Positions 50,801 through 62,010 of a stretch of 64,000 nt of DNA are shown one piece after another. Origin of the DNA: Dermatemys mawii (lineage: Eukaryota > Chordata > Testudines > Dermatemydidae); NCBI GenBank assembly GCA_007922305.1, contig ML677335.1, positions 15,837,766 to 15,901,765 on the forward strand. The letters run 5' to 3'. Made by a program: the position numbers and the translations under genes. A model generated the notes under the pieces. That model was not told where the DNA came from. It did not search any database and worked only from the letters and a program-made list of their open reading frames with translations. The first letter of the stretch is position 1; every line of letters starts with the position of its first letter.

Positions 50801-52749
50801 AATCACAGAGCCCTTTCACTGAGTCTGTAAAATATGATCTCTCCTGCCTACAATGAATGGTGTGTTCAACCTGTAGTGCATGGTTTTACGCTAGCTATCT
50901 TCTGCCATCTTTATATTATGTCTGGTGCCTCTGGAATAATAAATGTGATCTTTCACACAGTTTGAAATGTCTACCACAACATTTTAAGAGCTGAATGTTG
51001 CAGAATTGTAACAGTCTTTTAAACTTCAGCAGCTCTTCTCATATTGATGCTGAAATAAATATTTTTCTTAGACTTATTTCTTGTATAACACTTGAAGATG
51101 AACAAGATACAATACTAAGTAAGAAATGGACTCAAGTTGCAATGTTTGGATCCAGAATTTGAACACTCCAAATTTGGGGGATGTTTAGATCTGGGGTTTT
51201 AGCTCAAGCCTATCCCTAAAATAAATAAGAAAAAATCAGTTGCAACAAGAGCCCATTTTGTTTCCACAAAATTGATCGGTTTTCAACCACTGCCACAAAG
51301 TCACACTGTATATGTGTATTCCCCACAACTGTGAGGATGCATGTTCTGTTTCTTTAAATCTATTGCAGAAAGTCAGGCAGCACAGGCTGGAAAGGATTCA
51401 TATCTCCTCCCCCGCTTAATTTGGATTAAGTTCCTTGTTCAGTGTTAGAAGAAATCAACTCTTTCTGTGATTTTTTACCATTGTCACATGACAGGATGTC
51501 AGAATTTTTCTTATATATGCTGGTTCAAAATGAGTTAAGAAAAAGCCAAAGTTCAACTTTTCACAAGACTTTCAGTTTGATCAGCCAATGCAATAGCCCT
51601 AGTGGAAGGGGCACTTGAGAAGATTCCAAACCACAAATCTTAGCAAGGGAATTTGGTCAGCTCATTACTTTATGTAATGAGGAATGAAGCTGAAAATTTT
51701 AGTTATGTGCTGCCCCAGAGGAAGGAGATGAGTAACTATGATATCATTCTTAAAACATCTGATGAACATTTCATTCCAAAAGGTGAGATAATTCTCATAT
51801 GTGAATGCTTTTACTAAAGGGTACAAAGGCCCAGAGTAATCTTGTTAATCTTTGTTTTTTTCATATAAAGTATGGTGACTTTAGGAAGAAGAATACATAG
51901 GACCTTCAAGATGAGATTTTTAAAAAGAAATTTTCAGGAAAGAAAATACAAACTTAGAAAAGTTACTGAGTTTACTGTGGAGCAGGAAATACAAGGGACA
52001 TGGCATTATGAGTTTGTGAACATGCAAGTCACCTAGAAAGCAAGTAGTGGAATTACAGTGCATGAAAAAAAAAGGAAAAGGAAGCACTATTTCAATAATC
52101 TCTTAATAGCACAGTTTCCTGAGCACAGTGTGGCAGGCATGGCATGGGAGAACACAAGATGGAGGAATCTGCTCAGCCAGTGACAAGATGTTCAGGAAAT
52201 GTTAGAAAAAAGGAATATGTCCATCAAAGCAAATAAATCAGGGAGATTCCTATTTTCTGGGACCTCTGGCCAAAGATATCATTCATTGACAGGTTGGACT
52301 GTTAATCTCAATATTAGCATACTGCTAAACTTAAACAGATTCATGAGCAGAGGTGACTGGTTTGTAAAAACTTTTAGTGAGGGGAGTCCGAGAGCAGCCT
52401 AGGTAAATCACTTAATCCATGTGAGCGGTGCTGAGCATTTTCCTTTGCTGCTGTTTGATGTACTTTTCTATTCCTTAGCAAGGAAGCATATGTTCATCTA
52501 CAAATAATCCCTGGTGTTATAAAACTATTTCTAACTGTCATCTGTCTTTGCCAGCAGTTGCTGAAAGGAGGCCAGAAGGAGAATAGTGCTTCATGAAATC
52601 TGCTTTCCAGTGCTACAGCAGGGCTGCACAACTCTTCTGTTTGCATTCAGAAGATCATTTCCTCTAGCACAACAAGACATAAAACTTTTAAAGACTTCAA
52701 AATAAAAATGTGGGTATTATAAGGGAGCTTTGGGGCCTGAGCTTGCTTG
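50801..52749. other. Intergenic, nothing identified
   Basis: AT-rich with no exon or repeat recognised. Confidence 0.4.
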
Positions 52750-52757
52750 GTGCCAGG

Positions 52758-52881
52758 TAGGGTGACCAGACAGCAAGTGTGAAAATTCAGGACAGGGAGT
52801 GAGGGGTAATAGGAGCCTATATAAGACAAAGACCACAAAATTGGGACTGTCCCTGTGAAATCAGGACATCTGGTCACACTA
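52758..52881. mobile_element. hAT-like MITE, TAGGGTGACCA family, copy D
   Basis: Ends are TAGGGTGACCAGA and TCTGGTCACACTA (one mismatch), with a perfect 8-bp duplication GTGCCAGG (52750-52757 and 52882-52889). The interior shares GCCTATATAAGACAAAGACC with the other copies. Confidence 0.9.
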
Positions 52882-53385
52882 GTGCCAGGCCCTTTCGTGC
52901 CCGTGGACATCAATGGGAGTTGAGGGTGCTGGGGACTTTGCAGGATGAAACAATAGAGGCCCACTTCTAGCCTTTCCTCTGAGAGGGTTATAGCTCCTTC
53001 TGTAGTGGAAGAATTTGTTTTTACTCTGCAGCAGGGGCAGGCTAGGAAATCTTGAGACTCCTGCCTTTGTACTGTGCACAGCTGCCGAGCACGCAGCCTG
53101 GCTTGCCCCATAGTGCACAAAATAGCTGTTCAGATAAGTCAGTGTAACAGGGGGCTTGGAAGGCCAAGCAGTGTAAGCATTGGCATGCCTGATGTCCAAC
53201 CCCTTGTTTCCCTGATCAGCATGCCTCAGTCTTTCAGAAAGTGGAGGTAGGGGGACCCATGCCCTCCCACTCTACAAGGCCCTGTGTGAGATGACCCCTG
53301 AACAGGGGGAACTCTGAGCAGGGAGTCCAAAGCCACGGCCCTGGGCTACTTCCTACCAGAGTCCCTTCAGTTTGGGGGATGGCCC

Positions 53386-53700
53386 CCAGAGGTGAAAGTA
53401 AAATTGAAAACTTACTGGGCCAGCTCTGTGCCCCGCCTCCCGCAAAGGAGCGAGGCCTCAGGCGGAAGGGGCGGGTCAGTGTCCCCCAGTCAGCCCTTCT
53501 AGGCTGTCTGGCCTGTGCTGCCCAGGCTCCAGTGGCTATTTAAAGGACCCAGGGCTCTAGCCATGGCGGCCGCTACTAATTCCCGGATGAGCAGCACAAG
53601 GCGCTGCAGGGGTGAGCCGTCGCACCATTACAGGCCTGTACTGGTGGCCACTTTTTACTGGTACCCCGTACCGGCTTGTACCACCTTACTTTCACCCCTG
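53386..53700. mobile_element. GC-rich hAT-like MITE, 315 bp
   Basis: Inverted ends are AGAGGTGAAAGTAA and TTACTTTCACCCCT, with GATGGCCC on both sides (53378-53385 and 53701-53708). The interior is GC-rich with a TATTTAAAGG motif and an ATGGCGGCCGC-like stretch; it has no coding support and looks like captured sequence. Confidence 0.7.
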
Positions 53701-53708
53701 GATGGCCC

Positions 53709-54701
53709 TTAAAGTCCAGTTTGTTGGGGCGGCTTGGCTCTCATGGCATCCTACAATGGATCTGGGCAGTGCCCTGCTGCAGTCCCAGGCTCCTTCAGGC
53801 AGGGCAACCATGAGTTTGGTGAAGCCAAACCCCACAATGTCTCTGGGCTGCAGTCATCCCATTACCTCAATTACCAAATTTATGTCACTTTAATTCTGAA
53901 TCAGCATGTCCATATAAGGGTTACAGTGATTTAACTATCTACTATAAAAGTTAAGTCAGCTTAATTTTCATGAATGGCCCCATGTATACAAACCACATTA
54001 TATTTTTAGCTATTATGGTTGCAAAGGAAATCTTGTAAATGTGACCCAAATGTAACTGATGCTGTGATATATGCCTGAATCTGCAGATGCAAGAAAGAAC
54101 AGCAGCCCTTAAATCCAGGGGGAAACCATCTGGTCTTGCACCTATCACCAGGACAGGCCTGGCCCCTGTTGCTCTGGGATGCGGCAGGACTGGGTTATTG
54201 GGAAGCATGGGTGTCCCACAGGACTCTGCTCCTCTTCTTGGCTTCTTGACTGCACAGGTCAGACTGGGTAGGAGAGAAAAAGTGGTGATCCTTTACCAAA
54301 CACCATCCACCAAAATGAATATCCACTCAGAGGATTGAGAAGGTCTATGATCACTTTTATTCTTTCTTACATGCTTTGATAGTAATGAAATAGTCAGCAA
54401 TGCAGATATGCCAAAGGTCATTAACTAGCATTTGAGTTATCGTCCCATTGAAATGAATGGGACAGTTCACTCCTCTTGGTGCTTGTTTCTGGCTTTCAGC
54501 AGATGCAGGCAGGCACAACTTTATGTGTTTATATTGGGTCATGTCAAGATTTTCTCCTCTACTATAAAGTCTCTTTTTAGAAAAAAAGAGAGCTTAGATT
54601 CTGGAGAACAAGATGGCAGTTCAAAGACATACCACATTGCAAAGTCACACCTATTTGAGTCTTGCTTTAACTACAGGCACAGTGAACAAATTCAGTGTTT
54701 T
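53709..54701. other. Intergenic, nothing identified
   Basis: Short overlapping ORFs on both strands without signature. No exon pattern. Confidence 0.4.
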
Positions 54702-54765
54702 AGGCCATGTCTGCACTACAGATGTTACAGAAGCACAGCTACTGTACTGCAAGGAGTTAATTATC
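54702..54765. repeat. TCTGCACTAC foldback MITE end, partial
   Basis: TTAGGCCATGTCTGCACTAC is the typical left end of the TCTACAC-type family. The right end is not seen. Confidence 0.35.
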
Positions 54766-54894
54766 ATGAACTTAAAGAACTTAATGAACTCCTGCTGATA
54801 ATGGCCCATCCAAATTAAACAGCCTCTTAGAATTGGTATGGTGATTTACAACTTTTTTATTTCTTTCTGGGTATATCTTACTTCTGTTCCATTC

Positions 54895-54985
54895 TGTGCA
54901 TCTGATGAAGTGGGCTATAGCCCACGAAAGCTTATGCTGAAATAAACTGGTTAGTCTCAAAGGTGCTACAAGTTTTCCTTGTCTT
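54895..54985 (+). repeat. Penelope-like 3' tail
   Basis: CATCTGATGAAGTGGGCTAT, AGCCCACGAAAGCTTATGCT, TTAGTCTCAAAGGTGCTACA match the tail of the element at 27815-29125. Confidence 0.75.
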
Positions 54986-55479
54986 ATTTAAAGAAAATCT
55001 GATGATACAGGTCAAAGGAAGAGAGTTAATGCAAGAGACTAGGACAGCACAGTTCAGCAGGACATGGATAGAAAAATATTATTGATAGCTATGGAGTACA
55101 GAAATGTTTTGTTGTATGCATAAACAGCAGTTATTTCAACTCAGATTCATCTCTCCTGCATGCCAGTACACTTTACTTTCAGGTACTAAACTTGTGTCTG
55201 GTGTTTTTAGTGCTTGACACTAGATGTCTCTCTTGTGCTGAGAAATGGTGCTCTTTCAGAAGCAACCTGTGAGCAATCAGTATTTCCAAAGACAGAAAAC
55301 TGGCCTTTGGCCACACCGTATCCTGAACTATAGAGTTTTGGAACAATACTGCACACTATAACATACTGGTCAAAAATACTACAGTTTAGAATATTGTTAC
55401 TATGGTATTTTTGATCACTACTGTAAAGTACTTCTGTATTTTTAAAATGAGGTACAACTTCTGTTATTACTTAGTATTA

Positions 55480-55585
55480 TGGTAATCCCTTAAGACCCTA
55501 ACTAAGATCAGGGGCCCAGAATGCTACGCACTGTACAAATATAGTTAAGAGAGAGTCTCTGCTCTGAGAGAGCTTTTGAGCTGCA
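55480..55585 (-). repeat. SINE/LINE tail, minus orientation
   Basis: CAGGGGCCCAGAATGCTACG, CACTGTACAAATATAG and GAGTCTCTGCTCTGAGAGAG are the reverse of the tail type at 49805. Confidence 0.5.
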
Positions 55586-56039
55586 AATATGTTACCACCA
55601 ATATGTATGTTTGTTCATTTTTGAGGTGGGGTTTTGTAGGGAGGAGGTGAGCTAAAGAGAGAGACAAAGGAAGAGAGAGGGGGACATTGAAGGGAGAGGT
55701 AAAAGGGAAAAGGAGAAGAGGATGGAAGATGGGGGCTATGGAGGGCAAGTGGAGGGAGGCTGAATCAAAGCAATGATCAGGAAGGAGATGGGAAGGAGTT
55801 GGTGCAAAAAGCCAAGCAGCAGAGGAGAAAGAAAGTCCAGAGTAAAAGCCAAACAGTCCTCAGGCACTGATGACATTGTCAGCATCCAAGCACCACCACT
55901 TTGCTGTAGCTGCATGTCTCTGATCCTGCCATCTTAGTTTCTGGGGGACCCTTCCCATCAGTTTCTTTCTTCCATGAGCTCGCAGGGCTGTGCGGAGGAG
56001 TGAAGCTGCATGAACCACCCTGCGTAGTTATAGGTCCAG

Positions 56040-57045
56040 GGATCCTAACTAGGAACAAGCAGCCATGTAGTTTTGCAACTGTAGCAAGGGGGCACAGTTT
56101 CCCTCAGTAACAGATGGGGAGAGAACCACAACTGCCCCGTGGGCTGAACTGGGATACCCGCAGCTGTCCTGTTGTAAGCAGAGGCGGGACAGGAACCGGA
56201 ACTATAAGAGGCAGAGCCTCCAACTCAGTGGGAGGAGAGCTGCTAGAGGAGCAGGATGTCTCCCCTTGGCTGCTGAAGCTTGGAGCTGACAGAGACCACT
56301 ACAGTGCCAGAGACCCAGTGGGGCTCCCTCTAGCCATTTACCCCAGCGAGATGGATGACAACCCAGGTACCCCCCAGATTGGAAGGAGCCCAGGGAAGCT
56401 GAATTGGCTTACTGACTGGAAAAGGGCCAGCGTGTTGCAGCCGGATTTCCCCGCTGACCCAGTGGCAGGCCACTCTGCTACTGTTTGGGCCCTGGGCTGG
56501 GACACAGTGGAGTGGGGAGCACCTGCCTCCCGCTGCCACCTCACTGTCAGGGGTGGCAGCCTCCCTACATTTAGGCCAGGAGGCCTGCATTGATCTGGTG
56601 CCTGCCCAAGCTAGGATGCCTGACTGTTTTGCTGGCTCTCTCGCCAGAGAGCTAAGCTCCCCTAGACTGCTATGTTGCTCTGCCTGATTGCAGGCCAGAG
56701 CCCTTACCTGACTGCTGCCCTGCCCTGAGTGAGGGCCCCGGTCAGATAGACTCACAACTGCTCTGCCTGACATCAGTCCAGAGCCATTTACTTATTACAG
56801 TCCTGTCTTGACTGAGGACTCCAGGCCTATAGACTTACTGCTACCCTGTCTGATGGCGGGCCAGGACCATTAACTGTGTGCTGCCCCGCCCTGGCTGAGC
56901 GTCAGGGCTAGTCCAGATGCCCAATGTGGACTAAAGGCTGGGGCTTATTAACTGTTGGCCAATTCCCCTGAACGGAGTGGCTCTAGGAACACTGCAGCGA
57001 GAGGAACGGGTCTCTCTCCCTGACGAACACAAGGAAAGAACTGCA
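56040..57045 (+). mobile_element. Possible LTR-retrotransposon leader with imperfect tandem repeats
   Basis: GC-rich for its surroundings. It has GGAACTATAAGAGGCAGAGC (TATA-like) near 56200, a 159-codon ORF (56114-56593) with no known domain, imperfect ~42-45-bp repeats at 56640-56910, and AATTCCCCTGAACGGAGTGG near 56962. These features resemble leader sequence of a turtle LTR element from memory. No LTR ends or duplication found. Confidence 0.35.
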
Positions 57046-58859
57046 ACTGCCCCACAGCAACTATTTAAAAAGTATGAAACTACAGGTACTTGGTGATTAG
57101 CTGTCTGTGATTTTAGTAAAATGTCTGCAGTCATGCAGCTTCAAGCTGAACTCAAACTAAGAAGCAGTGGAACAGGTCAGAACTGAGATTGGAGACCTCC
57201 AGGTGCTGTAGGAAGTGGCCTAAATGCAGGTTGTATTTTTCCCACTGAGCTAGAATTGGGATTATCCAACAAATATTTGTGCCTGCCAGTTATTTGAATC
57301 AGCAGGTGGTTTAACCCTTTCTATTTGCAAACATTTGAATGAATGTTCCCAAGCACAGCTCTCAAGCACTGTTTCCAGTGATGTCCCTGGAAACAAAATC
57401 ATCATGAATGCCACTACAAATTTCTTACAAATAACAACTCCAAAAAAATCAAGGTACTTGAGAAAGAATTGTTTTATTACCAAAAAACCCCCCATAAAAG
57501 ATTAATTGAACAGTTACAAATAGAGAACAAACACATAAAAGCCACAATCTATTCCTGGATAATTTATGAACAGAAAGATAATCCCTCCAGTTTAAAACCA
57601 GAATCTGATCAGAATGGCACTACAATTGTTCTGCATGTAACTCTTATCACTAAACTAATTTCCTATTTTTTCCTCACTCATTGGCATTTATGTGGTATGG
57701 CACAAAACTGCTAAGTCCTCTCAATAGGGATTAATTTTAGGGCATCTCATTCCTGTATATTTTAGTTATTTTTTGCGATTCTATTTTACTTTTATACTAA
57801 TATATTAGCACATAGGGCTCAATTGCATATAGTAAATTAAATTCAAACTGTCATCACTTGGGAGTGTTATAAAAAGGCAAAAACAAGCTGAGCAATCATC
57901 TTCACTCTATAGGTCTTAAAAATTTCATGAAGAATTTGTGGCTGTTGCGTAACTCAGCCACCCATCCCTGAGCTGGATGAGCAGAAGGCATATGATGCTG
58001 TCTCTGCACAAATTGCACTGGTTCTCTGCTTACTACTAGATCCAAATCAAATTTCAGGTACTCGTCTACTAAGCCCTCAATGGAATAGGATCCAGATATC
58101 TCAAAGATTGCCTCTCTTTCTAATACTGATGATCATTTGGTGGACTCTGATTAACAAAAACCATGTTTGAACTCAAGGGAGTTGGTAGATGAGCCTTCTC
58201 AATAGCTGGCCTAAAGCCAAGGAGAACTCATCCAAAAGATATCAAAGAGAGTTCTATAACACCGACAGCTTCAGAAAATGCAGTGTTATTCTATTTTATG
58301 CACTTGTTGTTCAGTGTCAACAATAATGTGCTTCACAGAAAAACAAGATAAAAATCCCAGATCTTCAAAACATTCACTAACCAACTGAAATAGAAGAAAA
58401 TGTGGTAACACACTCCAAAACAGAAGCCAATTATTAACCAAAGAGCAGAAAGCAAAATTGTCTGTCACTTCTAACCTAATCATACTGATTTTCTGTAACT
58501 CATGTACAGCCCTTTGATATCATGACAGCAAGCTCTTTGGAAATGCTTATAGATCTAATACATTTTTGTACAGATTAACAAATTTCTATTATAGATGGGA
58601 ATGTTAGAATATATTAATGTTAATTCATACTATAGCTATTTTTAAATCAGGCAAAAACACTGATTCAGACCCTACCCTGCTTGCATATCTGGAATTCCCA
58701 TAGCTGAAGTTAACTGGCGTTTTGAATGAACAAAAAATACAGGAACACGACCATAAATTACATTTTCAGCCACAACAGCTATTGATACTTGTTCTAGAAG
58801 TACTAGTTCTAATATAGAAGAAAACACCAGCGGGAAGAACAGATATTAGATTATTAATT
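57046..58859. other. Intergenic, nothing identified
   Basis: AT-rich; no exon or repeat recognised. Confidence 0.4.
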
Positions 58860-58950
58860 ATGTAAGTGCTTTGGGGAAGCAGCTGTCTTTTTGTTCTGTT
58901 TATACAGTTCCAGCACCATGGAGTCCATTATTGGTGCTACCACAATTCAT
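58860..58950 (+). repeat. SINE/LINE tail fragment
   Basis: GTAAGTGCTTTGGGGAAGCA, GCTGTCTTTTTGTTCTG and CCAGCACCATGGAGTCC belong to the same tail type as 49805. Confidence 0.5.
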
Positions 58951-59244
58951 ACATACACACACTATGAGCATGTAGGCAGACTTTTCCTCCAGCTCTAGAA
59001 ACCCTGCTGGGAAAATCCCTTTTGATTCTACAGCATGCTCACTGTACCTTTACAAAATATCTTTACTATTATTTCTTGCCTTAAGTTCCAGGTACAATAC
59101 AGCATGATTACAGGGACTCCTTCCTGCTCCCTGACTCAGTCTTTTATACAGCTTGTTTTCTTCAGCAACCTATCCAGTTAGTGAACTAATTAGCTCATAC
59201 TCCCTATAGGTGCAAGTGATCCCCTCTAAAGGGCACATCTATGA

Positions 59245-59525
59245 AGGGATAAAAGACCTGTGGCTCTAGCTGGGCTAGGTCAGCTGACTCAGACTCATGG
59301 GTCTTGGGCTAAATGGTAAAAATTGCAGTGTAGATGTTTGGGCTCAGGCAGGACCCCAAGCTCTGGGACCCTCCATCTTTACACAGTCTCAGAGATCAGG
59401 GTCCTGCCTAAACACAAATGTCTACACAGCACTTTTTCAACTCTGGAGTTCCAGCCCAGTGAGCTTGAGTCAGCTGACTTGGGCTAATCACAGTCGTTTT
59501 TTTTAATCCCTATGTAGATGCACTC
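59245..59525. repeat. Large imperfect palindrome (foldback MITE)
   Basis: The left arm AGCTGACTCAGACTCATGGG ... GTGTAGATGTTTGGGCTCAG pairs with the right arm CTAAACACAAATGTCTACAC ... GAGCTTGAGTCAGCTGACTT. It is a common reptile foldback element with TCTACAC in each arm, and is non-coding. Confidence 0.65.
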
Positions 59526-60119
59526 TGACCTTCCAAACTCAATCACACTACTTAACGCCTTCCTACTCTAACTACCCTCAGTGTCCTGTGTATTCTAAGT
59601 GACCAGGGTGCTGGCTCCCAAAGTGGTGAGGTCTATTTATAACTGCTCACAGCACAGCCACAGTCCACAATTAAAGAAGAAATAGCAAAAGCACATATAT
59701 GAAAAACATTCTGAGATATCTTGTTACATATTATTTTATTCTGAGAAAATTACATTTCACCCATCAAATGTACAAGTTTCAAAGTATCTAAAGGCTAGAG
59801 AATAGAGAAATTGTTGTTGATATAAATTCCAGTAGCCTGTCTGCTCTCTCAGGCACTGAGAGATTAAGAGGAATGGGGTTGCTCTTGGTTCTTGAAAGGA
59901 TCGCGTATTTTTTTTCAAATGTGATTGTCTGGTTGGGGATTGATTTGTTATATAGATCCAGGCTGGATTAGACTGGCATTGTCATTAAAGTTGTTTTGCC
60001 CAGGATATGTATTTTACATTCTGTCCCAGTGCTTAAATCATGAGGGGCATATACTTTCAGTCAAATTAAATAAATGAGTGTTCATAAAAGATAAGAGTTT
60101 AATTAAAATGGGCAAGATT

Positions 60120-60362
60120 CACCATCATGTAGATACAGCACAATAACAGTTGTACCAGAATAACTCCCTATGTGGACACTCTTATTCTGGAATAGAAGTA
60201 CCTTCCTCAGATTTAGCTTAAGCCACTTTCAAAAGACCACTTTCAGTCACCCCAAATTCTTATTCTAAAATAAGAGTGTCCACATAAGAAATTATTCCAG
60301 AGTCATTATTATGAAATAGCTATATAAGTACATTTCCAAGTGTAAACAAGCGCCAAGAATGA
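60120..60362. repeat. Imperfect palindrome (foldback MITE)
   Basis: GTGGACACTCTTATTCTGGA (from 60173) pairs with TTATTCTAAAATAAGAGTGTCCAC (to about 60285). The outer ends CATGTAGATACAGC and CAAGTGTAAACAAGC are diverged inverted sequences. Confidence 0.6.
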
Positions 60363-61048
60363 TTTCTTTAACATTGTTTTGCAGTTTCCTCAAAGCAATA
60401 AAACGAGTCAATAGCACACTACCATACCAAACAACTGAATAACATTTGATTAATTAAACACATTGCCTTATAAAACATGCAGCATATAGGTTTATAATTG
60501 TGGAATAGTGTAATCATGTCAAAGAAGTTCTAAGCGCTCTCTCTCTCTCTGTGGGTGGGTGTATGTGTATGTTTGCATGCACCAGGCTGGGGAGGGGCAT
60601 AGCCTGGGGTAGCCACTCCTGTGCTATTGATAATACATTCATGCTCCATACACCCTTCTAACAGAGACTAATCCTACATGCAGACTCACACAGTTTTCTA
60701 ATAGACTACTCCAGCTCACACAGTGGACGGTAAGTTTAACCAAAGAAGGAAAACAGGATGTGATTTTGTGAGGAATAGTTTTGTTTTGAGAGGGGTTTGC
60801 TACTGAATTCTGGCCACACATTCTCTTTGATGCTATAATTAGAAAGATTTGTTCTCCCATCATGTTGTCAGTGGCCTTGTATCCATATTTACAAACATCT
60901 TTCTGTTTGTTAAGACTTTGACACTTAACTAATTTACAGAATGTATTTTGCATTGGGGAATACAGCAAAGAGAAGCTTAGAATGCAGTGAAGAGGTTGTT
61001 AACTTGCTTTAGCCATGTAAGAAAATGAGAGATCATTAAACTGGAAAA
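60363..61048. other. Intergenic; short CT/GT microsatellites at 60.54-60.57 kb
   Basis: CTCTCTCTCTCTCT is followed by GTGGGTGGGTGTATGTGTATG. Nothing else recognised. Confidence 0.45.
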
Positions 61049-61062
61049 CAATATTGTAGAGA

Positions 61063-61263
61063 GAATCAGAGGGGTAGCCGTGTTAGTCTGGAATTGCAGA
61101 AGTGACAAAGAGTCCTGTGGCACCTTAAAGACTAACTAAAATTTTAGAGCATAAGCTTTCGTGGGCTAATACCCACTTCGTCGGATGCGTCGTGGGTATT
61201 AGCCCACGAGAGCTTATGCTCTAAAATTTTAGTTAGTCTTTAAGGTGCCACAGGACTCTTTGT
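61063..61263. mobile_element. Palindromic Penelope-like tail insertion
   Basis: A minus-strand Penelope-like tail (61063-61176) is followed, after 15 bases, by a plus-strand copy (61192-61265). The arms 61103-61176 and 61192-61265 are 74 nt each with one mismatch. A perfect 14-bp duplication CAATATTGTAGAGA flanks it (61049-61062 and 61264-61277; the right arm overlaps it by two bases). The single duplication shows one insertion event. Confidence 0.9.
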
Positions 61264-61277
61264 CAATATTGTAGAGA

Positions 61278-61890
61278 AAAACCTTTGTCTACTATTGATG
61301 AAGTTCTAAGAACCAATTTGCATAGTATAATCCCCCAAAGAAAAAACAGAACATAATTCTGTTATTGCAAATGATGACATTCTCTATCTTCAGTATATTG
61401 ATTTCAAGTTTGTGTAATAAAAACACCGGTGAATACCTCAGGAACAGAAACCGTTTACAGGAAAACCACATAGCTGTGGAGAGTGCAGAGATGTGGTGCC
61501 TTCTGTAATTAACAGTGCCGATTTCTGAGTGACCCTTTCTGACAAAGAGGAAGAGCAGCACATCCCTTGGTCTTATATTTGATTAGGATTTAGGGTGCAC
61601 TAATGAATTATTGTTTGCAGAGAGATTTAAAGTAAACATCTCTATTCGTGACAAGTGTGAATGTCTATTACTACTGAAGGAGCTGTCTCAGCAACCTTTC
61701 AGATATGCTTAATACAGGAGTTATAAATGCTGCATAGATAATAACAATGACCAAACGCATAGTTATGAATGACTGATCTAGCGGGGCATGCCCAATGTGC
61801 GTGTGCGTGATGAGAGATGCATATTAATAACAATTAGCCATGCCGGTGGCTGTGTCGCTGTGCTGCATGTCCCCCCGTTAAGTGTGCGCC
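61278..61890. other. FGFBP3 5' flank, nothing else identified
   Basis: AT-rich up to ~61780, then CpG content rises. Any FGFBP3 non-coding exon or promoter should lie here or a little upstream, but I cannot place it. Confidence 0.4.
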
Positions 61891-61900
61891 CTGTCTCCCT

Positions 61901-61906
61901 CTCTAG
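61901..61906 (+). other. FGFBP3: Candidate splice acceptor before FGFBP3 coding exon
   Basis: CTGTCTCCCTCTCTAG followed by GG has a typical polypyrimidine tract and AG. An acceptor here would fit the family's plan of a non-coding first exon plus one coding exon, which I recall for human FGFBP3. It is not proven, and the first exon was not identified. Confidence 0.45.
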
Positions 61907-61916
61907 GGCTCGGGGG

Positions 61917-62009
61917 ATGCCGAGGGCCCCTCGCTCCTTCGCCAGGACTCTCCATCCCTGCTGCACTTGCATGACAAAAGGCAGCCGCAGCAGCTCCACT
62001 GACCTATGA
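61917..62009 (+). other. Upstream ORF in FGFBP3 leader (30 codons)
   Basis: This is the first ATG after the candidate acceptor, with G at -3. It opens a 30-codon frame (MPRAPRSFARTL...) that stops at 62007-62009, one base before the FGFBP3 ATG. A second mini-ORF, ATG-AGA-TGA at 62006-62014, overlaps the main start. Both could lower or reset initiation at 62011 if they are in the transcript. Confidence 0.45.
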
Positions 62010-62010
62010 G

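Noticed and set aside
56114..56593. 159-codon ORF as a host gene
   Set aside because: No domain, and it sits in repeat-like sequence with tandem units downstream; more likely retroelement leader.
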